Assembly (NCBI GenBank): GCA_964559175.1
Contig: CAZLGT010000019.1
Span: 6,430 to 70,429, forward strand
DNA length: 64,000 bases
Direction: 5' to 3'
Source: Mariniphaga sp964559175
GTDB taxonomy: Bacteria > Bacteroidota > Bacteroidia > Bacteroidales > Prolixibacteraceae
Shown: positions 33,383 through 41,940 of the stretch, in pieces
How the letters are laid out: every line of letters starts with the position of its first letter
How positions within the stretch are numbered: the first letter of the stretch is position 1
The notes under the pieces: model-generated
Seen by the model: only the letters and a program-made list of their open reading frames with translations
The model's database searches: none
Told to the model about the DNA's origin: nothing
Translations under genes and position numbers: made by a program

Positions 33383-34678
33383 TCATGTTTTCTTGTTTCT
33401 ATGAATAAACCATTTCTCGCCCAGGTAAATAACCAACATTATTCCTACTGAAACAAGTATAATTGTTAAATCGCTTTTTGCTTTTGTTAAAACAAAACCG
33501 GTTAACACAACTGTATCAAGTGCGATGGCTGTAATCACAATTGCCGGTTTAAAGTCAACCTTTTTGCGCAGATTTTTCAGCAAGCCATAGTGAATTCCAA
33601 TGTCCATCACCAGGTAAAAAATAGCGCCGAGCGAGGCAATTCTTGAGAGGTCAAATAAAATGGTAAGCAGGATTGCAAGACCGGCAATATACACCAGCAT
33701 GTGTTTTTGGATTCTGCCCGACATTCCAAGGTGGCTGTGCGGGATAAGTTTCATGTCGGTGAGCATGGCCGTCATGCGCGAAACCGCAAAAATGCTGGCA
33801 ATAATTCCTGAAATTGTGGCAATAATAGCCACGCCCACGGTAACCCAAACGCCGTATTTACCAAATGCAGGTCGGGCCGCTTCTGCAAGAGAATAGTCGC
33901 GGGCTTTTATAATTTCCTCAATAGAAAGCGACGAGGCCACTGAAATGGCCACCACATAATATAACACTGCACAAATTGCGATGGAGATGATGATAGCGCG
34001 CCCCACATTTTTATGCGGTTTTTTAATCTCGTCGCCACTGTTGGTAATGGTGGTAAACCCTTTATATGCTAAAATTGTAAGCGCCAGCGCTCCTATAAAA
34101 CTTGCTATTGATTTATCGGGGACGGTTTTGGGCAGGGTTTCGCTGAAACTAAAACCGGCCGCCCACAATCCTCCGATGGCCAATACCGCCAACCCGGTAA
34201 CTTTTAAAATCGCCATGGTGAACGAAGATTTTTCGATAAGTTTGTTTCCTGAAATATTTACTACAAATGCCAAAACAATAAGCACAACCCCAAGTACAGG
34301 CACCCAAAAAGTGTTTTTTCCAACATCAAATAATTGTAACACATAGGTGCCAAAAGTACGGGCAACCAAGCTTTCGTTGATGATCATAGAAAAAGTCATC
34401 AGTAGCGCTGCAAATGCCGTGAAAGTGGTTTTACCGTATTCCTTTTTCAGATACATGCCAATTCCACCCGCCGAAGGAAATGCATTGGACAATTTAATGT
34501 AAGAATAAGCGCTAAAAGCAGAAATTACTGCGCCAACAACAAATGCAATGGGGAAAAGACTTCCAGACAATTCGGCAACCTGCCCCAATAACGCAAAAAT
34601 CCCTGCGCCAATCATCACTCCCGTCCCCATTGAAACGGCACCGGTTAACGAAAGACTGTTTTTTTTATATTCTGCCAT
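33383..34678 (-). CDS. APC-family amino-acid permease
   Basis: The 431-residue membrane protein has about 12 transmembrane segments and the APC-superfamily start: LSLTGAVSMGTGVMIGAGIFALLGQVAELSG, followed by GGIGMYLKKEYGKTTFTAFAALLMTFSM and AYKGFTTITNSGDEIKKPHKNVGRAI. Substrate cannot be predicted; amino acids are usual. It lies 2 bp after the multicopper oxidase-barrel fusion, so transcription is probably shared. Its place inside a copper block is odd unless it supplies a metal-chelating amino acid such as His or Cys. Confidence 0.9.
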   Translation of the reverse strand: MAEYKKNSLSLTGAVSMGTGVMIGAGIFALLGQVAELSGSLFPIAFVVGAVISAFSAYSYIKLSNAFPSAGGIGMYLKKEYGKTTFTAFAALLMTFSMIINESLVARTFGTYVLQLFDVGKNTFWVPVLGVVLIVLAFVVNISGNKLIEKSSFTMAILKVTGLAVLAIGGLWAAGFSFSETLPKTVPDKSIASFIGALALTILAYKGFTTITNSGDEIKKPHKNVGRAIIISIAICAVLYYVVAISVASSLSIEEIIKARDYSLAEAARPAFGKYGVWVTVGVAIIATISGIIASIFAVSRMTAMLTDMKLIPHSHLGMSGRIQKHMLVYIAGLAILLTILFDLSRIASLGAIFYLVMDIGIHYGLLKNLRKKVDFKPAIVITAIALDTVVLTGFVLTKAKSDLTIILVSVGIMLVIYLGEKWFIHRNKKT

Positions 34679-34680
34679 GG

Positions 34681-36972
34681 TTAAAATCTTATGGTTAATC
34701 CGCCACCGGCACCAAACCGGTTGTCGTAGCTGGCCATGAGTGAGAAATTCTTTGATAACATATACTCAGCCCCCGCATTCCAAGTTGTTTCATCAGCAAA
34801 GTTGGTGTTTTCACCCAGGTTGTTTACCCACCCAAAATCCATTTGATATTCATAGTACCCGAAAACAAATAAGCGGGGAAACAGCATCAGTTCCCGCCCA
34901 ATTGCGAGGCGTGGCCTTAGCTCATTGTCAATCCTCACATCCATATTAAACATGTAAGGAGTAAACCAGCGAAAACCTGCTACTGCCGTGGTCGAAATTT
35001 CATCGAGGTTGTCTTTCTCTTCGTTCTCCATGTTCACACCTGCAAAAACAGTGAAATAATCGTATAAATAGCGTTCGTAAGTAAATTCGGCTTCCATGTT
35101 TTGGTTCCAGCCATATTCGGCGCTCAGGTTAAACTGGTTGCGCAGATTGGAAGTAACCAGGTTAATTTCGGCGAGGTGCGAGGCTACATCGGCCAGGCCC
35201 CAGGAATACCAGAGGTTGGTTTCGTGAATGAGTTTGGAAACCGGGTGTCCTTGTAAACGCGGGTCGCGCGGCGTGTCGTAACTAAAAATGCGGGCCATCC
35301 CGCCCATCAGATGATACAAAATGTGGCAGTGAAAAAACCAGTCGCCGTATTCATCGCCGTAAAATTCGACGGTTATCTGTTGCATGGGCGCCACATTTAC
35401 CGTGTGTTTTAGCGGCGAATATTCCCCGTTTTCGTTAATGACCCTGAAAAAATGCCCGTGCAGGTGCATGGGGTGGTGCATCATGGTAAGGTTGTTGAAG
35501 GTGATGCGGGTAATTTCGCCTCCTTTGATAAGTATTTTATCGGTTTCTGAAAGCGGGATACCGTTCATGCTCCAGATGTAACGCTGCATGTTTCCGGTGA
35601 GGTTGAGCAGAACTTCTTTCACTGGCGCATCTGCGGGATAAGTAGTTTTTTCAAGTGCTTTTAAGAAATTGTAATGATACTCGGAATACATGCCTTCACC
35701 GCCCATATCCATGTCCATGTTCCTTCCGTCGGCATCTATTTGCTGCATCGTATCTTTTTCAGTTTTCTGCATATTTTCCATTGCATGCCCATCCGCGTTT
35801 TGCATGTCATGTTTTGTCCTTTGTTCCTGTTCCATACCTTCCATTTCGGGCATTATCATTCCCCAGTTTTTGCGGAGGTGGTGCGGGTCGTCGTTTTTAG
35901 GCCTGAATTTTATGGCCGGTGCGCCCATGCGCATTTCCATTTTTGACATTTGCTGCATCATTTTTATTTTATCGGGTGCGGGAATGACCGGGGCTTGAAT
36001 GGCTTGCCCGGTTCCAATAAATGCCGAGGTTTTGCCCGAGCCGTCCTGTCCGGTGGCCGTGAATTCGATTTTGCCTTCTTGTGGCACGGTTACCAGGAAG
36101 TCGTATGTTTCGGCAATGGCAATAAACAGTTTGTCAGTTTTGTAGGGTTCAACCCTTAATCCGTCAGCCGCGACCAGGGTGGGGTTTCCACCACCAATCG
36201 ACAACCAGAAGGCGGTAGATGCGGCGGCATTTATAACGCGCAACCTTACCTTTTCGCCCGGGTCTAAATTGGGGTATTCCCGGCTTGGTTCACCGTTTAT
36301 CAGGAATTCCTCGTAATAAATGTCGGCAATGTCGGCACCTTCCATGCGGTCTTTCCAAAAGTTAAGCTGTGCGCCCAAAGCTCCGCGGGCAATCACCTGG
36401 TTAAGTGGCGTTGCTGTTCCTTTTTTGATGGTGTACCACTCCGTGCCACGTTTTAAATTCCGTAACACATTCATCGGTTTTTCATTTGTCCAGTCCGAAA
36501 GTACCAATACTAAATCTTTGTCGTAATCCAGTGTCTTTTCTCGTGGTTCAATAACCAAACCGCCGTAAACCCCGCTTTGTTCCTGTAACATGGTGTGCGA
36601 ATGGTACCAGTACGTGCCGGCCTGTTTCAGCCGGAATTCGTATTTTTGGGTTTCGCCGGGCAAAATGGGCGGGGTGTTTAAATAAGGCACTCCATCATAA
36701 AAATTGGGGAGTAAAATGCCATGCCAGTGTACGGAAGTCTCTTCATCCATTTCGTTTTTAACGTAAATAACTGCATAATCACCCTCGGTAAATTGCAGGG
36801 TTGGTCCCGGTATGCTATTATTGATAGTCATGCCCATCACATCTTTACCTGCTTTGTTAACGGTTTCCTGCCGCAGGGTTAGATGGTAGGTAGTTGTATC
36901 GGTTTGGGACAAAGCTGAATTTCCGGCCAATATAAGTAAGGCGAAAAATAAAAAAGTAAAACTTAATTTCAT
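34681..36972 (-). CDS. multicopper oxidase fused to a CopB-like outer-membrane barrel
   Basis: The 763-residue protein has a signal peptide (first ~22 residues) and a CopA-type multicopper oxidase: HWHG (H82, H84), YWYHSH (H124, H126), HPMHLHGHFF near 500-509 and HCHILYHLMGGM with C549. A Met/His-rich insert (about 336-430) is the usual Cu-binding segment of CopA. From about 575 the sequence changes to beta-strands ending in GGGLTIRF, with the terminal Phe of an outer-membrane barrel, like CopB. In most bacteria CopA and CopB are separate genes. The fusion would hold the oxidase at the outer membrane. Confidence 0.9.
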   Translation of the reverse strand: MKLSFTFLFFALLILAGNSALSQTDTTTYHLTLRQETVNKAGKDVMGMTINNSIPGPTLQFTEGDYAVIYVKNEMDEETSVHWHGILLPNFYDGVPYLNTPPILPGETQKYEFRLKQAGTYWYHSHTMLQEQSGVYGGLVIEPREKTLDYDKDLVLVLSDWTNEKPMNVLRNLKRGTEWYTIKKGTATPLNQVIARGALGAQLNFWKDRMEGADIADIYYEEFLINGEPSREYPNLDPGEKVRLRVINAAASTAFWLSIGGGNPTLVAADGLRVEPYKTDKLFIAIAETYDFLVTVPQEGKIEFTATGQDGSGKTSAFIGTGQAIQAPVIPAPDKIKMMQQMSKMEMRMGAPAIKFRPKNDDPHHLRKNWGMIMPEMEGMEQEQRTKHDMQNADGHAMENMQKTEKDTMQQIDADGRNMDMDMGGEGMYSEYHYNFLKALEKTTYPADAPVKEVLLNLTGNMQRYIWSMNGIPLSETDKILIKGGEITRITFNNLTMMHHPMHLHGHFFRVINENGEYSPLKHTVNVAPMQQITVEFYGDEYGDWFFHCHILYHLMGGMARIFSYDTPRDPRLQGHPVSKLIHETNLWYSWGLADVASHLAEINLVTSNLRNQFNLSAEYGWNQNMEAEFTYERYLYDYFTVFAGVNMENEEKDNLDEISTTAVAGFRWFTPYMFNMDVRIDNELRPRLAIGRELMLFPRLFVFGYYEYQMDFGWVNNLGENTNFADETTWNAGAEYMLSKNFSLMASYDNRFGAGGGLTIRF

Positions 36973-37023
36973 GGTTTTTTTAATTTTAAAGATTGTTGAA
37001 ATATCATAAATACGGCATTCCCA

Positions 37024-37464
37024 TCACTTTCTGCTGGAACGGGTTGTCTTCGACTGTGGGTTGTCGATTAACTCATAACCCGCTGCTTTCCATGCATTCA
37101 TGCCGCCTTTTAAATTGTAAATATTTGAATATTCCTCGTCCGCAAGTTCTTCTGCGGCAATGGTACTCATACGGTCGCTCCGGCAATACAATACAATTTT
37201 TTTATCTTTCGCAGGTAATTCATTCAGATGCTCCATTATTTTGTTATAAGGAATGAGTAAATCGGTTTTTGGAATTTCCCCGGCATACGGGATGTGCACG
37301 TTTACAAGCGTGAAACTTTTTTTGTTTTCCATCATTTGATGAAGTTGAGATGCTGAAATTTTGTTCACGCTATCTTTTTGCAATTTTCCAGGTGCTGTAT
37401 TTCCCGCACAAAGCAGTGTAAACGAAAATATTAAAACTGTAATTATTGGAATAAACTTTTTCAT
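37024..37464 (-). CDS. secreted rhodanese-like protein
   Basis: The 146-residue protein has a signal peptide (MKKFIPIITVLIFSFTLLCAGN) and a single rhodanese domain with active-site Cys in VLYCRSDRMST and the C-terminal GGMNAWKAAGYELI. The N-terminal SASQLHQMMENKKSFTLVNVHIPYAGEI is the usual start of the domain. It would act in the periplasm, perhaps in sulfane-sulfur or copper handling. The start has a strong Shine-Dalgarno AAAAGGAGG (37470-37478), unlike most genes here. It lies 51 bp upstream of the fused multicopper oxidase gene. Confidence 0.9.
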   Translation of the reverse strand: MKKFIPIITVLIFSFTLLCAGNTAPGKLQKDSVNKISASQLHQMMENKKSFTLVNVHIPYAGEIPKTDLLIPYNKIMEHLNELPAKDKKIVLYCRSDRMSTIAAEELADEEYSNIYNLKGGMNAWKAAGYELIDNPQSKTTRSSRK

Positions 37465-37487
37465 ATTAACCTCCTTTTAAACATTTT

Positions 37488-37823
37488 TTATTGATAGAAT
37501 AAATCGCCGTAACCCCAAATTAAAGTACCAATAAGAATATTCAAATTAGCAACGGTTTCGAGATATCCATGACTTTTGGTGGGGTGGATTTTTTCGAGAT
37601 TTGCCTTTTTGCCCGCAGCCAACTTTCTCAACTGCTGGCGATGGTATTCATTCCTGCCTTTTAACAACATCTGTTTTGCCACAACAGTAATGAGTACCAT
37701 CATCGATCCTGACCTTGAAAACATTGAATTCCCCATCCGTATTTGAAGATAGCATGAAACCAAAACCACCAGCCATGCGGATATTAAAACGAAGGTTGGC
37801 TTAAGGTTGTTTGTTTTATTCAT
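37488..37823 (-). CDS. small membrane protein of unknown function
   Basis: This 111-residue protein has one hydrophobic N-terminal segment (LKPTFVLISAWLVVLVSCYLQI), a second after about 20 residues (SMMVLITVVAKQML), a basic middle (RNEYHRQQLRKLAAGKKANLEKIHP) and a hydrophobic end (NLNILIGTLIWGYGDLFY). I do not recognise the family. It sits between the rhodanese (23 bp) and a secreted protein gene (30 bp) and is probably co-transcribed. Confidence 0.7.
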   Translation of the reverse strand: MNKTNNLKPTFVLISAWLVVLVSCYLQIRMGNSMFSRSGSMMVLITVVAKQMLLKGRNEYHRQQLRKLAAGKKANLEKIHPTKSHGYLETVANLNILIGTLIWGYGDLFYQ

Positions 37824-37853
37824 GATGATTTTTTGGTAACTTTCAAATTAATA

Positions 37854-38537
37854 TCATTTACCGACCGCATTGTAATTCACTATAAAAAAACTGCCACTTT
37901 TGTTTTGGAACTTTTGGCTCATCAAAAATTTTTCTGCGTTCAGCATTTCAATAACCTCGTATTGAATCGACTTCACACGTAACCCCCACAAATAGGCTTC
38001 AACTGTTAAGTCAGATGTAAGGATATAATTACCGGTTTCCATTTCAAGGCTCCTGTTTTTTATCGAAATCCGGTTCTTAGAACCAAAAAATCCTAAAAGC
38101 CCCGACTTGACAGACATCTCAACACTGAGGTCATTTAACTTTTTAGCATTGTCTGAAAAATCATATAGTTCTTTAAACTTCGGCGATGAAGTTTCGATGA
38201 CATATTCTGCATCATTTTGCCGGGCGAACGGGAAAACAGTGAGAAGGACATTTGATTCGTCCGGCTTGCAAACATAATCAGTGGTATAGCTGTCGGTTAG
38301 CTTATCCTTTTCATCAAATAGCGACACCCTGATTTGCACTGATAAAATTCCTTTCAGCGTATCCAGGTTACTGATTGAGAACTTTTGTTTCGAGATTTTG
38401 TCGCCTGCTTCATTATAGCCCTTACGGATAATATCCCTGCCCGCAATTTGTTCAATGAGCATATTATCCTGTCCCCGGCATATTCTGCCCCATGCCAGCA
38501 AAATCATCGCTATAATAAAGTACTTATTTCTTAACAT
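37854..38537 (-). CDS. secreted protein of unknown function (TapB/DUF3108-like)
   Basis: The 227-residue protein has a signal peptide (MLRNKYFIIAMILLAWGRICRGQ) and a mature part with the beta-rich order of the DUF3108/TapB-like family (EAGDKISKQKFSISNLDTLKGILSVQIRVSLFDEKDKLTDSYTTDYVC..., SGLLGFFGSKNRISIKNRSLEMETGNYILTSDLTVEAYLWGLRVKSIQYEV). The family call is tentative. It follows the GAPDH gene by 7 bp, so it is part of that operon. Confidence 0.65.
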   Translation of the reverse strand: MLRNKYFIIAMILLAWGRICRGQDNMLIEQIAGRDIIRKGYNEAGDKISKQKFSISNLDTLKGILSVQIRVSLFDEKDKLTDSYTTDYVCKPDESNVLLTVFPFARQNDAEYVIETSSPKFKELYDFSDNAKKLNDLSVEMSVKSGLLGFFGSKNRISIKNRSLEMETGNYILTSDLTVEAYLWGLRVKSIQYEVIEMLNAEKFLMSQKFQNKSGSFFIVNYNAVGK

Positions 38538-38544
38538 TCTGTCC

Positions 38545-39573
38545 CTAAAAATTCTGACGTACCCCCAAACTTTTATTGGTTTTCCGAATAGAATTTTCGG
38601 AATCTTTTTCCATTTCGGTCATTGCCCTGATGGCATCAATGGTTTCCGGGATTACAATGGCCTGGTTGTCCACTACGTAAGCATAAAACAATTCATCGCC
38701 TTGCACTTTCAACATGTCCTGCCACAGGGCCACTTCGTACATATCACCATAAGGCCTGTTCAATGCCAGCATCAGCTCTTTGATGGCGTTATTGGCCGAA
38801 AGCCCGTCACCGTAGTTGATAAAAGCAACACGGGTGGATGTGCGAAAAGCATCCAGCACTTCCTCTTTACTTGCTTCCCTGGTGAGTTGCACATTCCAGT
38901 AATGCAAATGGCTGAGGGTTTCCGGGACTTTAACGGCCGCAGTTATTACATCCAAACCGGGATCAACAGTCTGCGCATCGGGCCCCTGGTGGCTGGGGAT
39001 TTCCTTTTCAGGCACCAGCGTGTTCATTATCCCGTTCAGGTGGCTTTCCCAGGGATCGGTTGCCCGGCGGAGCAGTGTCCCCCTTGCTTTTTTCAACAAC
39101 CCCGCGTTTTTCAGGGCGGTAAGCGTACGTACAATAGAGGTTGTATTGCATGATACAACCCTCGTTGACTCCCGTCCTAATGCTGTTTCATAATTGCTTT
39201 CGGCGCTGAAAGAATGTCCGGTTGTTTCGTGTTTTTCCCCGCCCTGAACAATAAATTTCAGGTTGGCTTCTTTGTATTTCTCAATATTTTTGGCAGCGAT
39301 TTTCTTCGGGGTGCAATCCACAATAATATCTGCCTTTTTTATCAGGTCGGAAAGGGTACCTTGTACTTGTATTTCTGCATTTTCCATTTGCTTCCTGAAG
39401 TCGTCATTAAAAGCAAATACCGGATATTCCCTTTGCAGAGCTATTTTTATCCGCCAGTCGGTAATAATATCGCAAACCCCGGCCAGTTCCATATCGTCCT
39501 GTAAGGCAACGGCTTCCGCTACCCGTTTTCCAATTACGCCATATCCGTTGATGGCAACTTTTATTTTTTTCAT
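38545..39573 (-). CDS. type II (archaeal-type) glyceraldehyde-3-phosphate dehydrogenase
   Basis: The 342-residue enzyme has the archaeal-type GAPDH features: Rossmann start INGYGVIGKRVA at 9-19, DIIVDCTPKKIAAKN, and the catalytic Cys in VVSCNTTSIVRT (C142). The usual bacterial GapA pattern (ASCTTNC) is absent. It oxidises glyceraldehyde-3-phosphate with NAD(P)+. The start overlaps the stop of the MFS gene by 4 bp (ATGA), so the two are translationally coupled. Archaeal-type GAPDH is uncommon in Bacteroidota and out of place in a copper island, although class I aldolase is close by. Confidence 0.93.
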   Translation of the reverse strand: MKKIKVAINGYGVIGKRVAEAVALQDDMELAGVCDIITDWRIKIALQREYPVFAFNDDFRKQMENAEIQVQGTLSDLIKKADIIVDCTPKKIAAKNIEKYKEANLKFIVQGGEKHETTGHSFSAESNYETALGRESTRVVSCNTTSIVRTLTALKNAGLLKKARGTLLRRATDPWESHLNGIMNTLVPEKEIPSHQGPDAQTVDPGLDVITAAVKVPETLSHLHYWNVQLTREASKEEVLDAFRTSTRVAFINYGDGLSANNAIKELMLALNRPYGDMYEVALWQDMLKVQGDELFYAYVVDNQAIVIPETIDAIRAMTEMEKDSENSIRKTNKSLGVRQNF

Positions 39574-40802
39574 TTTTTTAAGATTTTATTTTTGTTAAAT
39601 TGAATAAATGCCACTAAAACAAGAAGGCCACCTGCAACATAAAAAGGGGCATTGTTATTTAAAGTATAGATAGCTGTCCCAAATAAGGGGCCGACAATTT
39701 GCCCGATTCCGCTAAAGGAAGATTGCATGCCCAGGGCCCAGCCCGAAGACCTATTTTCCTGCAGGGAAATAAGGGTAATCAGGTTGGGAATGACCAGGGA
39801 TGTGCCTAACCCGAAAAGCCCTATGGACGTGATAAGGTACCATGTGTCCTGGTCCACAACAAATAACATCAAAACAGCCCCGGCTATCAGGAACCCATAT
39901 AATATCTGTTTTTTAATATTTTGGAAAATTAACGGGCCCCATTTTGCAATCACGGGCTGTAAAATGGCCATTACAAGGCCACAAACCAACAATCCTATGC
40001 CGATAAATGAAGCCGAATAATTTCTAACATCCTTACCATAGAGAATAAAAACAGACTCAAATAGAGTTATGGCAAATTGTATGGTCAATGACAATATCAG
40101 TAATTCACCCATACTTTTCCATTTCCCTTTCGGGAATATTTGAAAAGTCAGTTTTCGCCGTGCAGTTGCAGGTACTCTTTTTGTGCGTTTCAAAACAAAC
40201 AGGGAAGCCACTAGGGTGATGACGCCTAAAATAGCGAGAGCCAGAAAGGGCACACTAAAACGGTCAATCATCCAGTGGCCGGACTGCCATTTGAAATGCA
40301 GGTTGTTATTGATGAGCAAGCCGCTTATACCGGGTCCGGTAATTACACCGGCACTTGCGGCAGTTCCTGCCCAGGCTATTGCCCGGGTACGTTTTTCTTT
40401 GGTAGTAATGTCGCTGATGTAAGCGTTGACCACCGGTACCAGAAAAGAAGAAAGCAGGCTGCCCAAAATTCGTGCTGTATAAAGCATGGCTAGGTTGGTG
40501 CTGAACGCAATCATAATTTGCATAAGCGCGTAACCTCCAAGTCCAAGGATAATAAGCGCCCTGGGACCTGTCCGATCGGAAACTTTCCCCCAAAAGGGCG
40601 CTGTGAATACCAGGGCAAAGGGATAAATAGCCGTGAGTATACTAAAATGGAAGGATATGTCGGTATTACCGTTCCCGGCAGATGTCACCAGCCGTTCGAT
40701 AAAAAAGGGCAGGACCGGCAATAAAACCCCGTATCCGGTCATTACCACAAATAGACAGACCAGTAAAACGATGAATTTTTTATTTAGCATTAAGTTACCC
40801 AT
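39570..40802 (-). CDS. major facilitator superfamily (DHA1-like) exporter
   Basis: The 410-residue protein has 12 predicted transmembrane helices and the MFS loop signature WGKVSDRTGPRALIILG after TM2. The start MLNKKFIVLLVCLFVVMTGYGVLLPVLPFFIERLV and the TM5 motif VITGPGISGLLI suggest a drug-antiporter (DHA1) type. Substrate is unknown. A possible second start is at 40790 (MLNKK). It is coupled to GAPDH (4-bp overlap) and follows the aldolase by 45 bp. The GAPDH-plus-MFS order recalls gapdh-arsJ, but the sequence is not obviously ArsJ. Confidence 0.88.
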   Translation of the reverse strand: MGNLMLNKKFIVLLVCLFVVMTGYGVLLPVLPFFIERLVTSAGNGNTDISFHFSILTAIYPFALVFTAPFWGKVSDRTGPRALIILGLGGYALMQIMIAFSTNLAMLYTARILGSLLSSFLVPVVNAYISDITTKEKRTRAIAWAGTAASAGVITGPGISGLLINNNLHFKWQSGHWMIDRFSVPFLALAILGVITLVASLFVLKRTKRVPATARRKLTFQIFPKGKWKSMGELLILSLTIQFAITLFESVFILYGKDVRNYSASFIGIGLLVCGLVMAILQPVIAKWGPLIFQNIKKQILYGFLIAGAVLMLFVVDQDTWYLITSIGLFGLGTSLVIPNLITLISLQENRSSGWALGMQSSFSGIGQIVGPLFGTAIYTLNNNAPFYVAGGLLVLVAFIQFNKNKILKK

Positions 40803-40847
40803 TGGCTAAGATCTCTTTTTTCTGTTTAATAGGTTGTTTCCATGAAA

Positions 40848-41912
40848 TCATGCAATGGTAATATCTTCTGAAAGATATACATCCTGAATGATATTCAGTA
40901 ATTGGACGCCTTCCTTAAACGGGCGTTGAAACGCCTTTCTTCCTGAAATCAGCCCGGTACCCCCCGCTCTTTTGTTGATCACGGCAGTGCGCACTGCCTC
41001 CGCAAAATCGGACGCTCCTGAAGAGGCGCCCCCCGAATTGATCAAACCGATTTTACCCATATAGTTGTTGATCACCTGGTAACGACAGAGGTCAATAGGG
41101 TGATTGGTGGCAAGCTTATCATACATCGCCGGCTCAGTTTTTCCAAATTTGAGATCACGGAATCCTCCATTAGTATCAGGAAGTTTTTGTTTGATCAGGT
41201 CGGCCTTAATCGTTACTCCGATATGGTTGGCCTGTCCGGTAAGATCTGCTGCGGTGTGGTAATCCCTGTCTGCTGTTTTAAAGGCAGTATTCCGGGTATA
41301 ACACCATAAGATGGTTCCCAATCCAAGTTCGTGCGCTTGCTCAAAAGCCTCCGACACTTCCTGTATCTGACGGTCAGCCTCTGCAGAGCCAAAGTAAATA
41401 GTGGCTCCAACAGACGCCGCCCCCAGGTTCCAGGCCTCGCGTACCGACCCAAACATAATCTGGTCGTAGGTGTTGGGATAGGTCAATAATTCGTTGTGGT
41501 TTATTTTTACTATAAAGGGAATTTTATGCGCATATTTCCGGGCATGTAACGCCAGACCCCCAAAGGTAGTGGCCACTGCGTTGCACCCGCCTTCAATTGC
41601 CAGTTTGATGATATTTTCAGGGTCGAAATACATCGGGTTTGGAGCAAAAGAGCTGCCTGCTGTATGCTCAATACCCTGGTCAACAGGCAATATTGACAGG
41701 AAACCGGTACCGCCCAGCCTGCCATGATTATAAATAGAAGCGAGGCTTTTCAGCACTTGTACGTTGCGGTCGCTTCCTGTAAAAACCTTATCGAAATAAT
41801 CAGGACCGGGAAGCGTAAGCTGGTCTACTGTTACAGTTTTACACTTATGTGTTAATAAATCATCCCGGGAATCACCCAGGTATTCTTTAATTTTTTCTAT
41901 ATTGTACATCAT
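40848..41912 (-). CDS. fbaB: class I fructose-bisphosphate aldolase (FbaB type)
   Basis: The 354-residue enzyme has the FbaB/DhnA features: LPVDQGIEH at about 75-83, FVKINHNELLTYP at 133-145, the GAASVGATIYFGS segment and Lys in VTIKADLIKQKLP (K236), the likely Schiff-base residue. Class I enzymes need no metal, unlike the Zn-dependent class II FbaA. It lies 28 bp after the CPH-type copper ATPase. A metal-free aldolase in a copper block could keep glycolysis running when excess copper displaces zinc; this is inference. Confidence 0.94.
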   Translation of the reverse strand: MMYNIEKIKEYLGDSRDDLLTHKCKTVTVDQLTLPGPDYFDKVFTGSDRNVQVLKSLASIYNHGRLGGTGFLSILPVDQGIEHTAGSSFAPNPMYFDPENIIKLAIEGGCNAVATTFGGLALHARKYAHKIPFIVKINHNELLTYPNTYDQIMFGSVREAWNLGAASVGATIYFGSAEADRQIQEVSEAFEQAHELGLGTILWCYTRNTAFKTADRDYHTAADLTGQANHIGVTIKADLIKQKLPDTNGGFRDLKFGKTEPAMYDKLATNHPIDLCRYQVINNYMGKIGLINSGGASSGASDFAEAVRTAVINKRAGGTGLISGRKAFQRPFKEGVQLLNIIQDVYLSEDITIA

Positions 41913-41940
41913 ATTTGTACTTTCTTTTAAATAATTGTTT

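Noticed and set aside
39570..40802. MFS gene as arsJ because it is paired with GAPDH
   Set aside because: The transporter has the common DHA1 loop and start and no clear ArsJ signature; there are no other arsenic genes in the window. Kept only as an analogy.
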